In this document: piece by piece, positions 19,897 through 31,900 of the stretch
Position numbering within the stretch: the stretch's first letter is position 1
Layout: each line of letters begins with the position of its first letter
DNA from: Medakamo hakoo
Taxonomy: Eukaryota > Chlorophyta > Trebouxiophyceae > Coccomyxaceae
Direction: 5' to 3'
Length of the DNA stretch: 64,000 bases
NCBI GenBank assembly: GCA_026636295.1
Contig: CP089463.1
Span: forward strand, 186,001 to 250,000
Made by a program: the position numbers and the translations under genes
Notes under the pieces: generated by a model
The model's input: only the letters and a program-made list of their open reading frames with translations
Databases searched by the model: none
Told to the model about the DNA's origin: nothing

Positions 19897-21282
19897 TCAG
19901 GACGCCTGGCCAATGACGTTGGGGATGTTGGCGATGTTGGACACGATGTTGTGGCCGAACGGGTTGGACAGGTGGGCGACCAGGCCCTCGATCGGCCCCT
20001 CGCGGGTCAGCTGTTGAGTGGTTGGGGAGGGAGGTGGTTGGGGACGCGTGAGGCGGTGGAAACGAACGGCGTGCATGCCGCGCTCGCCCGGCGCCACACG
20101 AGTGAGGTTTGGCATGCTGCGCACACAAGCAGCGCGGCGGGTGGGCCGCCAACCCCCGCCCCATCCCTCCCCCTCCCACCCGTCCAAAAACACGTACAAT
20201 GGCCTGCACGGCAAAGCCGACGAACGCGACCATGGCCAGGCGGCCGTTCTTGATTTCCTTGACGGCGTTGGTCTCGGAGTTCATGCCCGCCGGGTCCAGC
20301 GGGAACAGGATGTTCTTCTCGCCGGACTTGTAGTTGGCGAAGCGCGTGGTCTCAATCGCGCCGAAGAGCACCTGCTGGATGGCGACCAGGGCGAGGACGG
20401 GGACGCCGTAGTCCTTGGCGCCGGCCAGGAACCATTTGGGCGTGACGCCCAAGATTTCCTGGCCGAGGATGCCGGCGACCGCGATCATGGCCCACCGCCC
20501 GTTTTGGCGCTCGGCCTCCGCGTACCATTTGAGGCGGCCGGCGTCGGTGCCCAGGGACAGCGGGTCGAAGCCGCGGTCACCGGGGAGGGAGCCGTTGAGG
20601 TGGGGCGGGGCTTTGGCGCCCGGCAGCCAGACGGGGCGGTCGGCGGCGGCGGCGACGCGGACCTGTGTGTGTGTTGGTTTTTTTCGGGGAGGAGGGGAGG
20701 CGGTGGGGGGGGGAGGTTGGGAGGGTGAGGCGAAAAATTTTATCCTGAGGAGGCGAGGCCGCGTGCGGGCGGGCGCGCGCCGGCCCAAACCTCCTGCCGC
20801 GACTCTCCGCATGTGAGGTGGTGCGCGTCACCCATAAAGGGTGCGGCAGGCGTGGGCGAGCGTGCGTGCGTGGCGGCGAGGCCCCCCCGACAGAGCGCGC
20901 CCGCCCGCCGACGGCGCGGGCAGAGAGTGGGCAGCAGCAGCAAACGCGTGCTCCGCGCGCGTGGCCGCAGACAGCGCCGCACGCCCACTCCGCCAGTCGC
21001 AGCAGGTGGGCCAAGGCGTCGTGCTCGGCCTTGGCGGAGCGGAGCGCCGAGGCGACAAAGCCTTCACGCGGCGGCGGTCGACACACAGGTCGCCCCCTCT
21101 CCCACTCGCTCCCTCAGGCAGCAACGCATGCGTTTTTTTCTCTCCCGCACCCCCCTCTTGCTGCTCCTTCTTTCGGTCGCGCCTCCGCGCCGTGGCGTCG
21201 CCCGCCCCCCCACCACCGCCGAACGCACCGCGCCGCGGCGGGCCTGGGCGCGAGACGCCTTGGCAGAGACGGCAAAGGCCAT
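19897..21282 (-). CDS. PSI light-harvesting protein (LHCA) with Asn in place of the helix-B His ligand
   Basis: Exons 21282-21229, 20662-20198 and 20010-19897 give 210 residues. Exon 1 encodes an 18-residue transit-peptide start (MAFAVSAKASRAQARRGA). The mature part opens 'VRVAAAADRPVWLPGAKAPPHLNG' with 'GFDPLSL'. Helix B reads 'EAERQNGRWAMIAVAGIL', so Asn stands where most LHC proteins have His; this position ligates Chl a603 and Asn is the 'red chlorophyll' signature of some plant LHCAs. Helix A 'KEIKNGRLAMVAFVGFAVQ' is intact. The C-terminus 'EGLVAHLSNPFGHNIVSNI' is a classical LHCA end. Intron 1 (566 nt, phase 0) splits at the same place as in the neighbouring LHC gene. Start codon is 149 bp from the ABA4-like start. 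Confidence 0.93.
20663..21228 (-). other. 566-nt first intron of the LHCA gene
   Basis: Donor GTGCGT, acceptor CACACACAG on the minus strand. It contains an open stretch near 21000-21060 that could read 'VASALRSAKAEHDALAHLL', judged a chance frame. It also has a GCATGC near 21126. Confidence 0.5.
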
Positions 21283-21431
21283 TGCGGGAGGGTGGGTGTG
21301 TTTTTGCGAGGGGACGAGGAGGAGCCTGGTTGAGGAAAAAGAGGTTGTGTGCGCAGGCGGCCGCGGCCGCACGCACAGACGAAAACCATCGGCGAGCGGC
21401 GTCGAAAGGGGACAAGCGCGGACGGGGACAA
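21283..21431. promoter_or_regulatory. Shared 149-bp 5' region, LHCA / ABA4-like
   Basis: A divergent region joining an antenna gene and a xanthophyll-pathway-type gene. It contains a GCGGCCGC palindromic run near 21358-21371. No TATA box is seen. Confidence 0.45.
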
Positions 21432-22198
21432 ATGCGGCCTCCCACGGGCATTCTGTCGAGTCCGCGCCGTGCCCAGGGCTGGCCTGCTTCCTTGCACTCG
21501 CCGGCCCCCGGCGGTTCTGCGTCGAAACGGCTCCGCACTCTCGCGCCGCGCCTTGCGCCAACCCAGCCGCCCGCCGTGCTCGCCTGCTCTCTCGCAGAAC
21601 CGGCCGCCACCGCCCTGTCCCAGACCTTCTTCTCCGCGGCCACCGTCTACACGGTGTGCGTGTACGGCGTGACGCTGGCCAGTCAGAGGGCGGCGCTGGT
21701 GAGTTGGGTCGGGAATGCGTGGGCGCGACTAACAAAAGGCTAGGTTGCAAAGAACTAAAAAAACTCACTCTCCATCATGCCCGTCCATAGAAACTCCACG
21801 CCACGCGCCTGCCCTTGACCCCGCTCATCGCCCTGTGGGCGGCCTGCATGGCCGTGCTCGCACTCTCCCCACCGGCCGTCGCTGCTGTCGCCGCGTCTTT
21901 CCGGGCGGGATGGGTTGCGGCAACCGCGCTTGCCGGCGTCACAACTCCAGGCTGGTTGCCGGCCTTTGCCGCCGCGTTTGCGCATCCAGCTGTGTCAGCG
22001 GCTGCATGGACGCACTTGCTGACAATTGACTTGGTCCAGGCGCGGTGGATTTTGAAGGACGGCGCCGACCGCGGCGTCCCCGCCCGCCACTCCATTGGGC
22101 TGAGCTTCATGGCCGGGCCGCTCGGCCTGCTGTCGCACTTTGTGACGCGGGCGGTGTGTGGGGTGCGGGCCGGGCGTGTGGGGTGGAGCACAGTGTAG
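21432..22198 (+). CDS. ABA4-like (DUF4281) plastid membrane protein
   Basis: Exon 1 (21432-21698) starts MRPPTGILSSPRRAQGWPAS, a Ser/Arg/Pro-rich likely transit peptide, and ends in a first membrane helix 'FFSAATVYTVCVYGVTLASQ'. After a 92-nt intron, exon 2 (21791-22198) adds three more hydrophobic segments. It includes the family block 'AAAWTHLLTIDLVQARWILKDG' and 'SIGLSFMAGPLGLLSHFVTR'. Total is about 224 residues, as for Arabidopsis ABA4 (about 220). ABA4 is needed for neoxanthin formation; role here is inferred from family. The 3' end is uncertain: a GTGTGT donor overlaps the last codons at about 22155, so a further exon is possible. Confidence 0.8.
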
Positions 22199-22960
22199 AG
22201 AAGAGTGTGATTGTAGTGGAGAGCGCATGTTGAGTAGAGCGGGCGACGACGAGGGAAAAACGCCCTGTAAGGGCGGCGGGAGATGGGGAGAGGGACAGAG
22301 AGGGTTGCGGTGGGTGAGGGGGGTCGTGTCTCTCCCGCACACAAAGGTGTCACGGCCGCAGGAGGCGGCGCCGTCCTGGTGTGAGAGAAAATTCAGGAAC
22401 AGCCGTACTATGTGGGCCGTGGTCGCTGTTCCCCCTGTTTTGACCCGGGTTGGACGAACGAGAAAAACCTCGTCGAAAGAGGATGGGCCAGGTTGGAAGA
22501 CCGACCCGTCCCATCCCCAGGAGCGCGTGAAAAAAAGAGCGCTCCTCCCGGAAGTAAGTGTGCGTCCAGTCCGCGACGTGCGCGAGACCAGGGCACACCG
22601 CGCAGGGGGTTGAGTGGTTGCGTGCGCGTGTTGTCGGTGCTTGTCGCTCACCGTCTCCAGCTGCGGCCAGGCCGGGGTGCGGCCCGCGGCCGCGCCGGTT
22701 CGAGGCCCCCGTCCCGCGTCGGCCCGGCCTTGTCTCGCGCCTACCCCACCGTCAGCGCTCGCCAAGACTATAGCGCTCCACGCGAGCGCGGCCGCCCGTG
22801 TCGGGCGTGCGCGTGGGGTCTGCGCCGCCCGGCGGCCTTTCGCCACGTTTGGCCGTGTGTGCGGGGGGGCCCGGCCCGCGACCATTGCTCTCACTTCTGT
22901 TTTGTTCTTCTACGCACGCAAACGACTCTGCGCCTCGCTCGGAGAGTCGCACGCGCGCCC
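22199..22960. other. 762-bp gap between ABA4-like gene and giant UPL gene
   Basis: Longest intergenic stretch. It has lower GC at 22199-22560 (probable ABA4 3' UTR or a missed exon) and high GC at 22650-22960 (UPL promoter side). Open frames exist on both strands but none shows a recognisable domain. A T-loop-like GGTTCGAGGCC near 22698 does not build a tRNA. Confidence 0.4.
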
Positions 22961-25900
22961 ATGCGCGCCAAGCCGAAGCGCGGCGTCGAGCCGGTGAGCC
23001 GTCCCGCATGCTGCGCCGCATCCCCAGCTGCGTCTCCCGGCGCCCTTCATCCGCGCCGCGCCGCGTGCAAGCGCGCCTCACCTCCCGTCCCTCCCCGTCC
23101 CCTCCCCAAAACACAACGACAGCCGCCCGCCGTCCAGGCGGTCGTCGACCGGGTCGTGGCCGCCCCGGATGACGGCCTGGCCGCGGCCCTGGCTGGCTTC
23201 GCGTGGGACTACGAAAAGGCAAGTCGGCGTGCGTTTGGGCATCGAAAACGAGCGCCCCTCCCTCCCCTCCTCGCCGCAGCGACTCACCCGCCCCTCAACC
23301 CTTCCCACCACAGGGCGACTTCTACCACTGGGTCCCCCTGCTCAACCGCCTGGACGAGTACTACGACCGGGCGGTCGCGCCGCGGGCCGACTTGGCCCTG
23401 CGCCTTCCCGGCGAGGCGGTGGAGGAGGGGAGCGGCAGCGACGGCGCAAAGCAGCAGCCGGCAGACACCTCGTCTCCAGACCCTCCCCTCCCCTCCGCCA
23501 CGTTGCTCGCCTGCCTGACCGCGACGGCGGCCATCCTGGAAAACTGTTCCAACAAGCACCTGTACCAGTCGTACGAGGTGAGGCGTGACGAGCCCGTTTT
23601 TTCTTTTCGTTTTCCATTCGCGCGGCCGCACCCCCCCAACCCGCACCCCTCTCCCCTTCCATCCCGCGTTTCTTTCTCACGGCCCGCCCCCCACCCCACC
23701 CCGCCCACACAGCACCTGTCCTCCCTCCTGGCCGCGCCCGACCCGGCCGTCGTCGAAGCCGCCCTCGCCGCGCTGGCCGCTTTCATCCGCAAGACGCACA
23801 CGTCGGCCGTGCGCTGGCATGGCGCCGCCGGCCTCAACGCCCGCTTGCTGGCCCTGGCCCGGGCCTGGTGCGGGCGGAGTGCGGGGCTTTCGCTGGCCGA
23901 AGCCACCCGGGATGGAGAGGATGCCATCACGCCCGCCGCGCTGGCCGCCATGACCCGCCTGCGCTTTGAGTTTTACGCGCATGCCGGGGATGACGCTGGC
24001 GGCGGTGGTGGGAGTGGTGGGCGTGGCGGCGGCCCACCCACCCCTCCACAACACGCGTCCGCCGCGACCGCACCCGGCCTGCGCGTCATCGACGCGCCGC
24101 CGGACGTCGTGCTGGCGGGCGACGAAGCGGGCACCGCCGCGGCCCTGGCGGCGGCGCACGCGGTCCCGCCGCGCGAGCGGTTCCGCCTGCTGGCCGCGCT
24201 GCGCGCCGCGCGCGCGGGCGCCACCCTGGCCGGCCGCCGGGGCAACGCCGTCCAACGCCTCCTCGCCTTTTACCTGCTCTTCCAGTCCGCGCCCGCCCTG
24301 GACGACGTCGCCGCCTTCTTCGCGGAGGAGCCGGAGCTGGTGCCGGACCTTGTGGCGGCGCTGGGCGACGAAGCGCGCGTCCCCGTCCCCGTCCGCACGG
24401 CCGCCCTGCGCGCCCTCGCCGTCCAACTCCTGGACCGGGCCCGCCACGGCGACGTCATTGCTGCCCTGGCCGCGGGCGGCGCGGCGGGGCCCCTGGCCAC
24501 GCTCCTGCGCCGGGGCGTGGCCGACCTGACAGCGGGCGGCGGCGGCGGCGGCGGCGCGCCCGCCCGCTACACGCCCGCGTGCGTCGAAGCGCTCCTGTCC
24601 CTGTGCGGCGCGCTCGTCGGGTCGGCGTCCGGGTGCGCGGCGCTGGGTGAGGCGGGCCTCGTCCCGTCCCTGCTGCCGTTGCTGCGGGACGGCACGCCCG
24701 CCCACACGCCCCTCGTCGCGGCGGGCGTGCGGGTGTTGGAGGCCTTCCTTGACTACAGCCCCGCCGCCGCCGGCCTGTTCCGGGATTTGGGGGGGTTGGC
24801 CGACATGGCGCGCCGCCTGCGGGCGGAGGTGGAGCCGGGCGCGCCGCCCGCGGTCGAGGCGGCGGCTGCGGCCGCGGCCGCGGCGGCGGAGCCGTCGCCT
24901 CCAGACGCCGCGGCCGCGCCGCCCACCATGGTGGCCGCGCCGTCCCTCCCCGCCCTCATCTCCCTGGACACGGGCGCGCCGCCCACCGGCCGGCCCTCCT
25001 ACGTCCGGCGCTCGCTGACAAAGGCCTTGCTGCGATGCGTGGCCCTGGCCGCGTACACGCCGGGCACGGGCGACGCCGGCCGCGACGGCGCGGAGGCGGC
25101 CGAGCTGCACGCGTGCCTGGCCGCGATCTTCCGGCGGGCGCCCGACTTTGGTGGCGCGCTGTTCGCCCTGGCCGCGTCTGTGATGGCCGACCTCATCCAC
25201 CACGACCCTCTGTGTTTCCCCGCCTTGGAAAGCGCGGGCGTGCCCGACGCGTTTCTGGCTGCGGTACGGGCGGGCGTGCCGCCGGCCGGCGAAGCCCTGT
25301 GCTGCCTGCCGCCCGCGCTGGGCGCGCTGTGCTTGAATGCCACGGGCCTGGCCCGCGTCCGAGACACGGGCGCCCTGGAGTCCATCGCCACCGTGCTCAC
25401 GGGCCCGTCTTACTTACGCGCCCTGCAAGGCGACACGCCGTCCGTCATCGGCGCGGGCCTGGACGAGCTCATGCGCCACGTCCCTGCGCTGCGCCCGGAC
25501 GGCGTGGCTGCCATGGCGACGGCCCTGCGCACGCTTTGCGTCCTGGGCGGCTTGCCGGCGGACGACCCGGCCCTGGAGGAAGTCAAAGTCACGGTGCCGG
25601 AGGCGAGTGGGCGACCGGCCGCCCGGCCGCGCCGTGGCGGTGGCACGGCCGCGATGGACGTCGACGCTGGAGGTGGCGGCGCTGCTGCTGCCGCTGCGCC
25701 CACGCCTCCCTCCACCTCTGACGCCACGCCCGCGCCTCCCTCCACCTCCGACGCCACGCCCGCGCCTCCCTCCACCTCCGACGCCGCGCCCGCGCCCACT
25801 CGCCAACCGGGCGATCCCTGGCCCGGCCCGCGCCCTGTGTTGACCCCCGCCCCGGACGCGGGCGTCTGGCTGGGCGATGCGGTTGCCGCCACCGGCCGGG

Positions 25901-28900
25901 CGTTGGAAGCCGCGCTCGCCAACGGCGCGACCGCGCGCACGTTTGCGGCTGCGGGCGGCGTCGGCCTGCTCCTCGCCCCGTACCGCGCCCCTCTCCTGCC
26001 GCCCACATTCGGGTCGGGGGGCGGCGCGCACGCCCTGCTAGCTGCCCTGCGCGCCCTGGCTGCCGCGGCCGCGCCACCAGGAGGCGGGTCCGCGGCCGTG
26101 GGCGCCGAAGTCGCGGGCCCGCTCGGCGACGCGCTGCGCTCCGCCCTCGCCGCGGCCACTTCCGCCGCGGACGGCCTGCCCTCCCTGGACGCGTCCGTGC
26201 CCGACCTGGAACCCACGGCCCGGGATGACTACGTCCGCGCCCTGTCCCGGGCGGAAGGTCTGGCCGCGGCGGCCGCGGCCGTCGCGCGCGGGTCGCAACC
26301 CACGCTGCTGGCGTGTGCGACGGGCGACGGCGCCCGCCCGCCGCCCATCGCGGCCCTGGCGGCATTGGAGAGACGCGTGGCCTGGCAGGCCGCGGGCGTG
26401 GAGGACTGGCGGGCGGCCGCGGACGCGGCGCGCGCGGCCGAGCGAGCGGCCGCGCACGGGCGTGGGGGTGAGGCAGCCGTGGGCGCGGCTGCTGCTGCTG
26501 CTCCGGCCGCCGCCACCGCCGCCGCCGCCGCCGCCGCTCCCGCCGCCATGCAGACGGACGAGGCGGCGGGTGCCGCGGACCCCCCTGCTGACGCTCCCCC
26601 ACCGCCCGCCACCACCGCCACGTCCACGACCGCCACGTCGACCGTCGTCGGCCTGCCCGCCCGCGGCCGCAAAAAGGCGGGCGACGAGCTGGCCGCCGAG
26701 GTCGTCGCCCACTTCGCCGCCACCGCCCGGTCCTTCCACGCGGCGTTGGCCAAGGCCGCCGCGGCCGCGGTCCGGCGCCGTGAAGGCGGCGGTGCGGGCG
26801 GCGCTCCCGGCAAAGCCGCCCGCGCCGCGTCGGCCGCGCTGGCCGCCGCAATGGTCGACGCGCTCACGTCTGCTGCGACCTGCCCGCCCGCCGGCTGCAC
26901 GCTGCCACCCCGGGAAGCCGCGCTGCGCTCCGCCCGTGTCCACGCCCGCGCCTTTGAAGGTGTCCTGGCCACGCTGGTCGACGCCCGCCGCCGGGCCGTC
27001 CACGTCCAAGTCGCGAATTACTGGGCGGGCGTGGGCGGGCCCGGCGCGCTGGTGGCCGCCGTGTCTGCGGCTGCGGCTGCGTTGGACGCGGCCGCGGCGG
27101 ACGACGGCCCGGACGAGGCGGCGCCGCCCGCGCCGGCGTCCACGTCGTCCACCACCACCCCGACCCCCGTCGTCGTGCCGCCGCCCACGAAAGCGGCGGT
27201 GAAAGGCGCGGCGTCCTCCGCCGTCGGCGCGGCGCTCGCACTGCTCGACGCGCTGGCCAACGCGCCACTGATCCGCGGGTCCGCCGGCGCGTCGTCGCTG
27301 CTGGCCCTGCCCGTGCCGGGCGCGCCCGCGGACGCCCCGCCCCGCACCGCTGACGGCGTGGAAGCCGACCTGCGAGCGGCGGTGCTCGCCGCGGCCCTCC
27401 CTCTGTGGTCGGCCGCTGCGCAAGGCAAAGGCCTGGCTGCCGCCGCCCCGTCCCTCGTCCCCCGCCTGTGCGCCGTCCTGGAGCGGTGCGCGGACGGGGA
27501 CGCGGCTGCCGCTGCCGCGTCCGCCCGGCGCGCGTTGCGCGAGGCGGACGGGCGTGGCGGTGGCGGGCGTGGCGGGCGTGGCGATGGCGGCGGTGGTGAA
27601 GGCGCTCCAGCCGCAGCGCCGGGCGGCGGCGCCGACACGGCGGCCGTCCAGCGCATCGTGGAGATGGGCTTCCCGCCCGACCGGGCGGCCGCCGCCCTGC
27701 GCCGCACGGGCGGCGTGGTGGAGCTGGCCATGGAGTGGCTGCTGTTCAACCCGGCTCCCGCGGACGGCGGCGGTGGGGAGGGCGGCGGTGGGGAGGCGGG
27801 CGGTGAAGCTGCCGCCGCTCCGGCCGAGGGCGAGCCTGCCGCCGCCGCCGCTGCTGCCGCTGAAATCGCCGCCGCGCCGACCCCTCCGCCCGTCGACCGC
27901 GAGGAAGCAGCCCTTGCCGCCGTCCTGCGCGGACCCGACGCGTCCGCGCCACTCCCGCCGCCGCCGGCCGCGTCCCTCCCGGACACGGCGGCGCTGGCGG
28001 ACGCGGCGCTGGACGTGGCCCGGGCCGTCCCCGACGCTGCACACGCCCTAGCCGACCTGCTGCGCGCGGCGGCCCAGCGGCACCACGACCTGGCTTCGGC
28101 GTCGGCGGAAGTGGCTGCAGCGAAACGCGAGCGCGGCGGTGGTGAGGGCGGCGATGAGGGCGGTGGTGAGGGCGGTGGTGAGGGCGGCGGCGAAGCCGCC
28201 GCCGCCACCACTGCCTCCACCTCCACTCTCCCTCCGCCGCCGCCTCCGCCCGACGCAGCCATGGTGTCGGCAGCCAAAGCGGCGGGCATGGACCCCCTGG
28301 CCTACGAAGCCGTCGCCCAGGTCGTCTCGCCGGCCGTCACCCGCTTGCAAGCCGCGGCTGCGCGCCCGGGCGGCGGGTCGTCGGCCGACGGGTCGGGCGA
28401 GGATGCCGTCCTGCTGCCAGCTTCCCACATGCTCGCCTTGCTCCTGGCCGACTCCCAGCCCGCCCGGTCCGTCGTCGCGGGCCTGGGCGGCGCGGACGCC
28501 GCGCTGGCGTTGCTGGAGGCGTGGGTGCGCGCACACGCGCGGCCAGCGCCCGCCCGTCCGCCGCCCCGCGGCGGGGGTGGGGGTGGTGGGGGTGGGGCCG
28601 CGGCCGCGGCGCGCGCTTTGGAGGCTGCTGCCGCGGCTGGCACTGGTGGCCGGGCGTCGCCTGGGTCTGTGCGGCCTGCTGTTGCTCCAGCTCCCGCACC
28701 TGCCGCCGCTGCCAAGCGCCGGCGCGCGGGCCCCACGGCCGCGCCCGCGCCCACGCCCACGCCCGCTGGAGGTGGCAAGGCATGCAAGGCGTCCAAGGCG
28801 GCTCCGCCCGCTCCACTCACGTCTGCGCCGCCCGCCCGCCCGCCCCGGTGGGTGGAGGCGGCGCTGCTGGTGTTGGAGCAGCTGGCCGCCCAGGCGCCGC

Positions 28901-31900
28901 CGCCGCCGCCGCCTGCTGAAGACGGCGAGGGAGGCGGCCCGTCTGACGGCGGCGCTGCTCCTGCCACGACGACCGCGGAAGCTGCTCGTCCCGCGCCGCC
29001 GTCCCCGCCCGCCCGCACGACGCGGCGCCGCACCGCCCGTGCTGCTGCTGCGGCGGGTGGAGCAGCCGCGGCGCCCGCGCCCGCGCCCGCGGCGCCCTCC
29101 ACCACCGCCACCGCCACCACCACCACCCAGCCGGCGGACGTGCCACTCCCGGCGTCGTGCGCGGCCCTCCGCCCGGGTGGCCTGCTGACCCCAACCGCCG
29201 CCGCCCGGGCTACGCGCGTGGGGTTGGCCCTCCTGGCGCACGTCCACGCCGTCGCGGCGGCTGTAACCCAACCAGCCGACGACGCGTCTCGTTCGTCCGC
29301 CGACGCGGACATGGCCGCCCACGCCGCCGCCGTCGTCCAGTCCCTGGCCCGACTGACGGCCGACCACGCCCGCGCCCTGGACGTCCTGGCGGGCGGCGGG
29401 CCGGCTCTGTTGTTGGGCCTCCCCGCCCCCGCCTTCACGCCCGCCATCGAACCGCTCGTCGGCGCGGTCCTGCGCCACATCCTGGAAGACCCCGCCACGT
29501 TGCAGGCCGCCATGGAAGCCGAGATCCGGGCGGCGCTGGCCCCACCAGACGCGGGCAACGCAGTGGACCGGCGGTACGGCGGCGGCCGCCCGGCCCGCGG
29601 GTCCGCCCGGCCGTCGCTGTCCTCGTTTGTCGCGTCGTGCGGCGGCCTGGTGGCGCGCGAGCCAACGGCGTTTTTCAAGGCAGTCCGGGCTGTGTGCGTC
29701 CTGGAGCCGGCGGTGGGTGGTGGTGGCGAGCCGCACGTCGTCTTGCGGCCGAAAGGCAGCGGTGGTGGTGAGGGTCAGCCGACCACGCCCCGTGGCGGCG
29801 GCGGCCGCCCTGCGTCGGGCAAGCCGCCGCCCGCCCCCGTCGCTGGTGGCGGCGCTGCCCCTCCACCTCCCTCCGCCTCCAAACCCGGCCGGGCCAAGCT
29901 GCCGCCCAGTTTCGTGGCGGTGGTGGATGCGCTCGTGGACGCGGCCTTGGGCCGCATCCCGCCCACGGCGGCGGCTGTCGTGGCGCCGGCGTCCGTCAAG
30001 GCGGAAGCCGGGGGCGGGGGCGAACCCGCGCCGATGGACGCGGACGACCAACCGCCTCCACCCACCGCCGAGCCGGCTGCACCGCCGCCTTCCAAACCGC
30101 CGACCCCACCGCCCGCCGCCCCACGGGCCGCCCTGCGCCTGCTGGCGTCCTTCACACTCCAGTACGGCCCGTTCGTCGGCGCCCTGCTGCGCCGGGCGGG
30201 CGGGCCGCCCGTGGTCTGCGGCGGTCACCCGCCGCCGCCGCCGTCGGGCGCGACGCCCACGCCCGCCGCGCCTGGCTCCCGCTCCGCCCGTGGCGCCAGC
30301 CCGCCTGGCGGGTCCAGCGGCGGGGGTGGCGGCCTGTTCCGCCAGCTCATCGAAGCCCGCGTGGCCGAGGGTGGTGGGAGCGGGAGCGGGTCCGCGGCCG
30401 TGCCCCGGCGCGCCTCCAGCGGCGACGACGCCGTCGCCTTTTTCCTGCTGGCCGTGTGCATTCGGTCGGCCGATGGCCGGCGCCGCATCGCGCGCGAGCT
30501 GGCCCGGACGTTGACGTCGCCGGACGCGGCTGGTGGCGGTGGCGCGACCAGCCCGGCCGCCACGGGCGGTGCGCGGACGCCCCTCGCGCCGTCGCCATCC
30601 TCGGCCGCGGCCGCCATCCAAGAACGCCCGGGCGTCCTGGCGCCCGCCGCGGCCGTCGAAGCGGCGGCTTCATTGCTGGGTGCTCTGCTGTCCGCGGCGG
30701 CACCCCCTCCACCCCGGTCCCTCGGCTCCACGCCCGCGGCCGGCGCGCCGGGCCTGCCCGTCGAGATGGCGCGCGCTGTGCGCGACGCGGGCGTGTTGAA
30801 GGCGCTCGTCGACGCCCTGGCCCGCGTGGACATGGACCACCCGGCTGCGCTGTCCGCTGTCGCCCTCCTCCTGCGCCCTATTGAAGCCCTGACGCGGCCG
30901 ATCCCGGTCCGGCCGAGCCGGGCTGGCGGGCGGAGCGGGGGGCGGCCCGGCTCGGCTGCGCGCCGGGCAGCCAGTGGTGGCGGTAGCGGTGGCGGTGGCG
31001 GTGGGGGCCTGCCTGCTTCTGCCACGCCCGCGACCGGCCGCCCTGCTGCCACGCCCGCCACGGGTGCTGCGCCGCCGACTGCTGGCGGCGGTGCTGCTGC
31101 CGCGCCCCCGGGCACTGCCGGAGCCGAGGAAGGCGTCGCGCCGCCCGGCCCGCGCGCGGTCGCGGCGGCTGAGCGCGCGGCTGCTGCTGCCGCGCGCGCG
31201 GGCGCGGGCGTCGACCGGTCCGCCGCCTTTGCCGCTGCCACGCGCACGCTGCGTGAAGACCTGGGCATGTCTTCTGATGACGATGACGACGATTCCGACG
31301 GCCCACCCGGCCGCATGCTGGCCGGTGGGCTGGCCGGCGGCGCGGCCGACGGCGGCGGCGGTGCCGGCGGCGCGGGTGGTGGGGACGAGGAAATGGCCGA
31401 CCGCGGCTCCAATGATTCCTCTTCCTCCTCCTCCGACGACGACTCCGCCGGCGGCGCGTCCCACATGCTGGACTCGGACGTGGAAGACGCGATCGCGGCC
31501 GTGACGGCGGCCGACGCCGATGCGTCGACGGGCGGGTCGTCGGAAGATGACGACGACGACGAGGATGGACCGACGTCCTCCTCCGACGGGTCGCCCACCT
31601 CTTCGTCCTCATCGGGCGACGACGGCCCGAGCACCAGCTCCTCAGACGACAGCGGGCCGCCGTCGTCGGACGATGACGACGACGGTTTATCGATCGACGA
31701 CGACGACGACGAACTCGACGACGACGACGACGATGATTCGGGCTTACTCACCGACGGCGACGAGTCCGAGTCGGAATCTGAAGACGAGGAAGCCGGCGGC
31801 GGTGGCGATGGCGGCGGTGGTGGAGCCGGCGGCGGCGGCGGCATCAGCCCGGCCGCCGTCGCGGCAGCGGCGGCCGCTGCCGCCGCTCGCGCGGCGGGTG

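Noticed and set aside
20980-21070. Possible minus-strand exon reading VASALRSAKAEHDALAHLL within LHCA intron 1
   Set aside because: Amphipathic-looking but no good flanking splice sites in phase, and including it would disrupt the LHCA transit/mature junction conserved with the neighbour gene.
21128-21430. Plus-strand frame MRFFLSRTPLLLLLLSV as an alternative ABA4 start or secreted protein
   Set aside because: Overlaps LHCA exon 1 and intron on the other strand, in a frame different from the ABA4 exon; the ATG at 21432 gives a continuous transit peptide.
22680-22760. T-loop-like GGTTCGAGGCC suggesting a tRNA
   Set aside because: No matching T-stem, anticodon stem or acceptor stem could be built around it on either strand.
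25704-25793. 30-nt direct repeats considered as a CRISPR array
   Set aside because: Units are contiguous without spacers and lie in frame inside a eukaryotic ligase gene.
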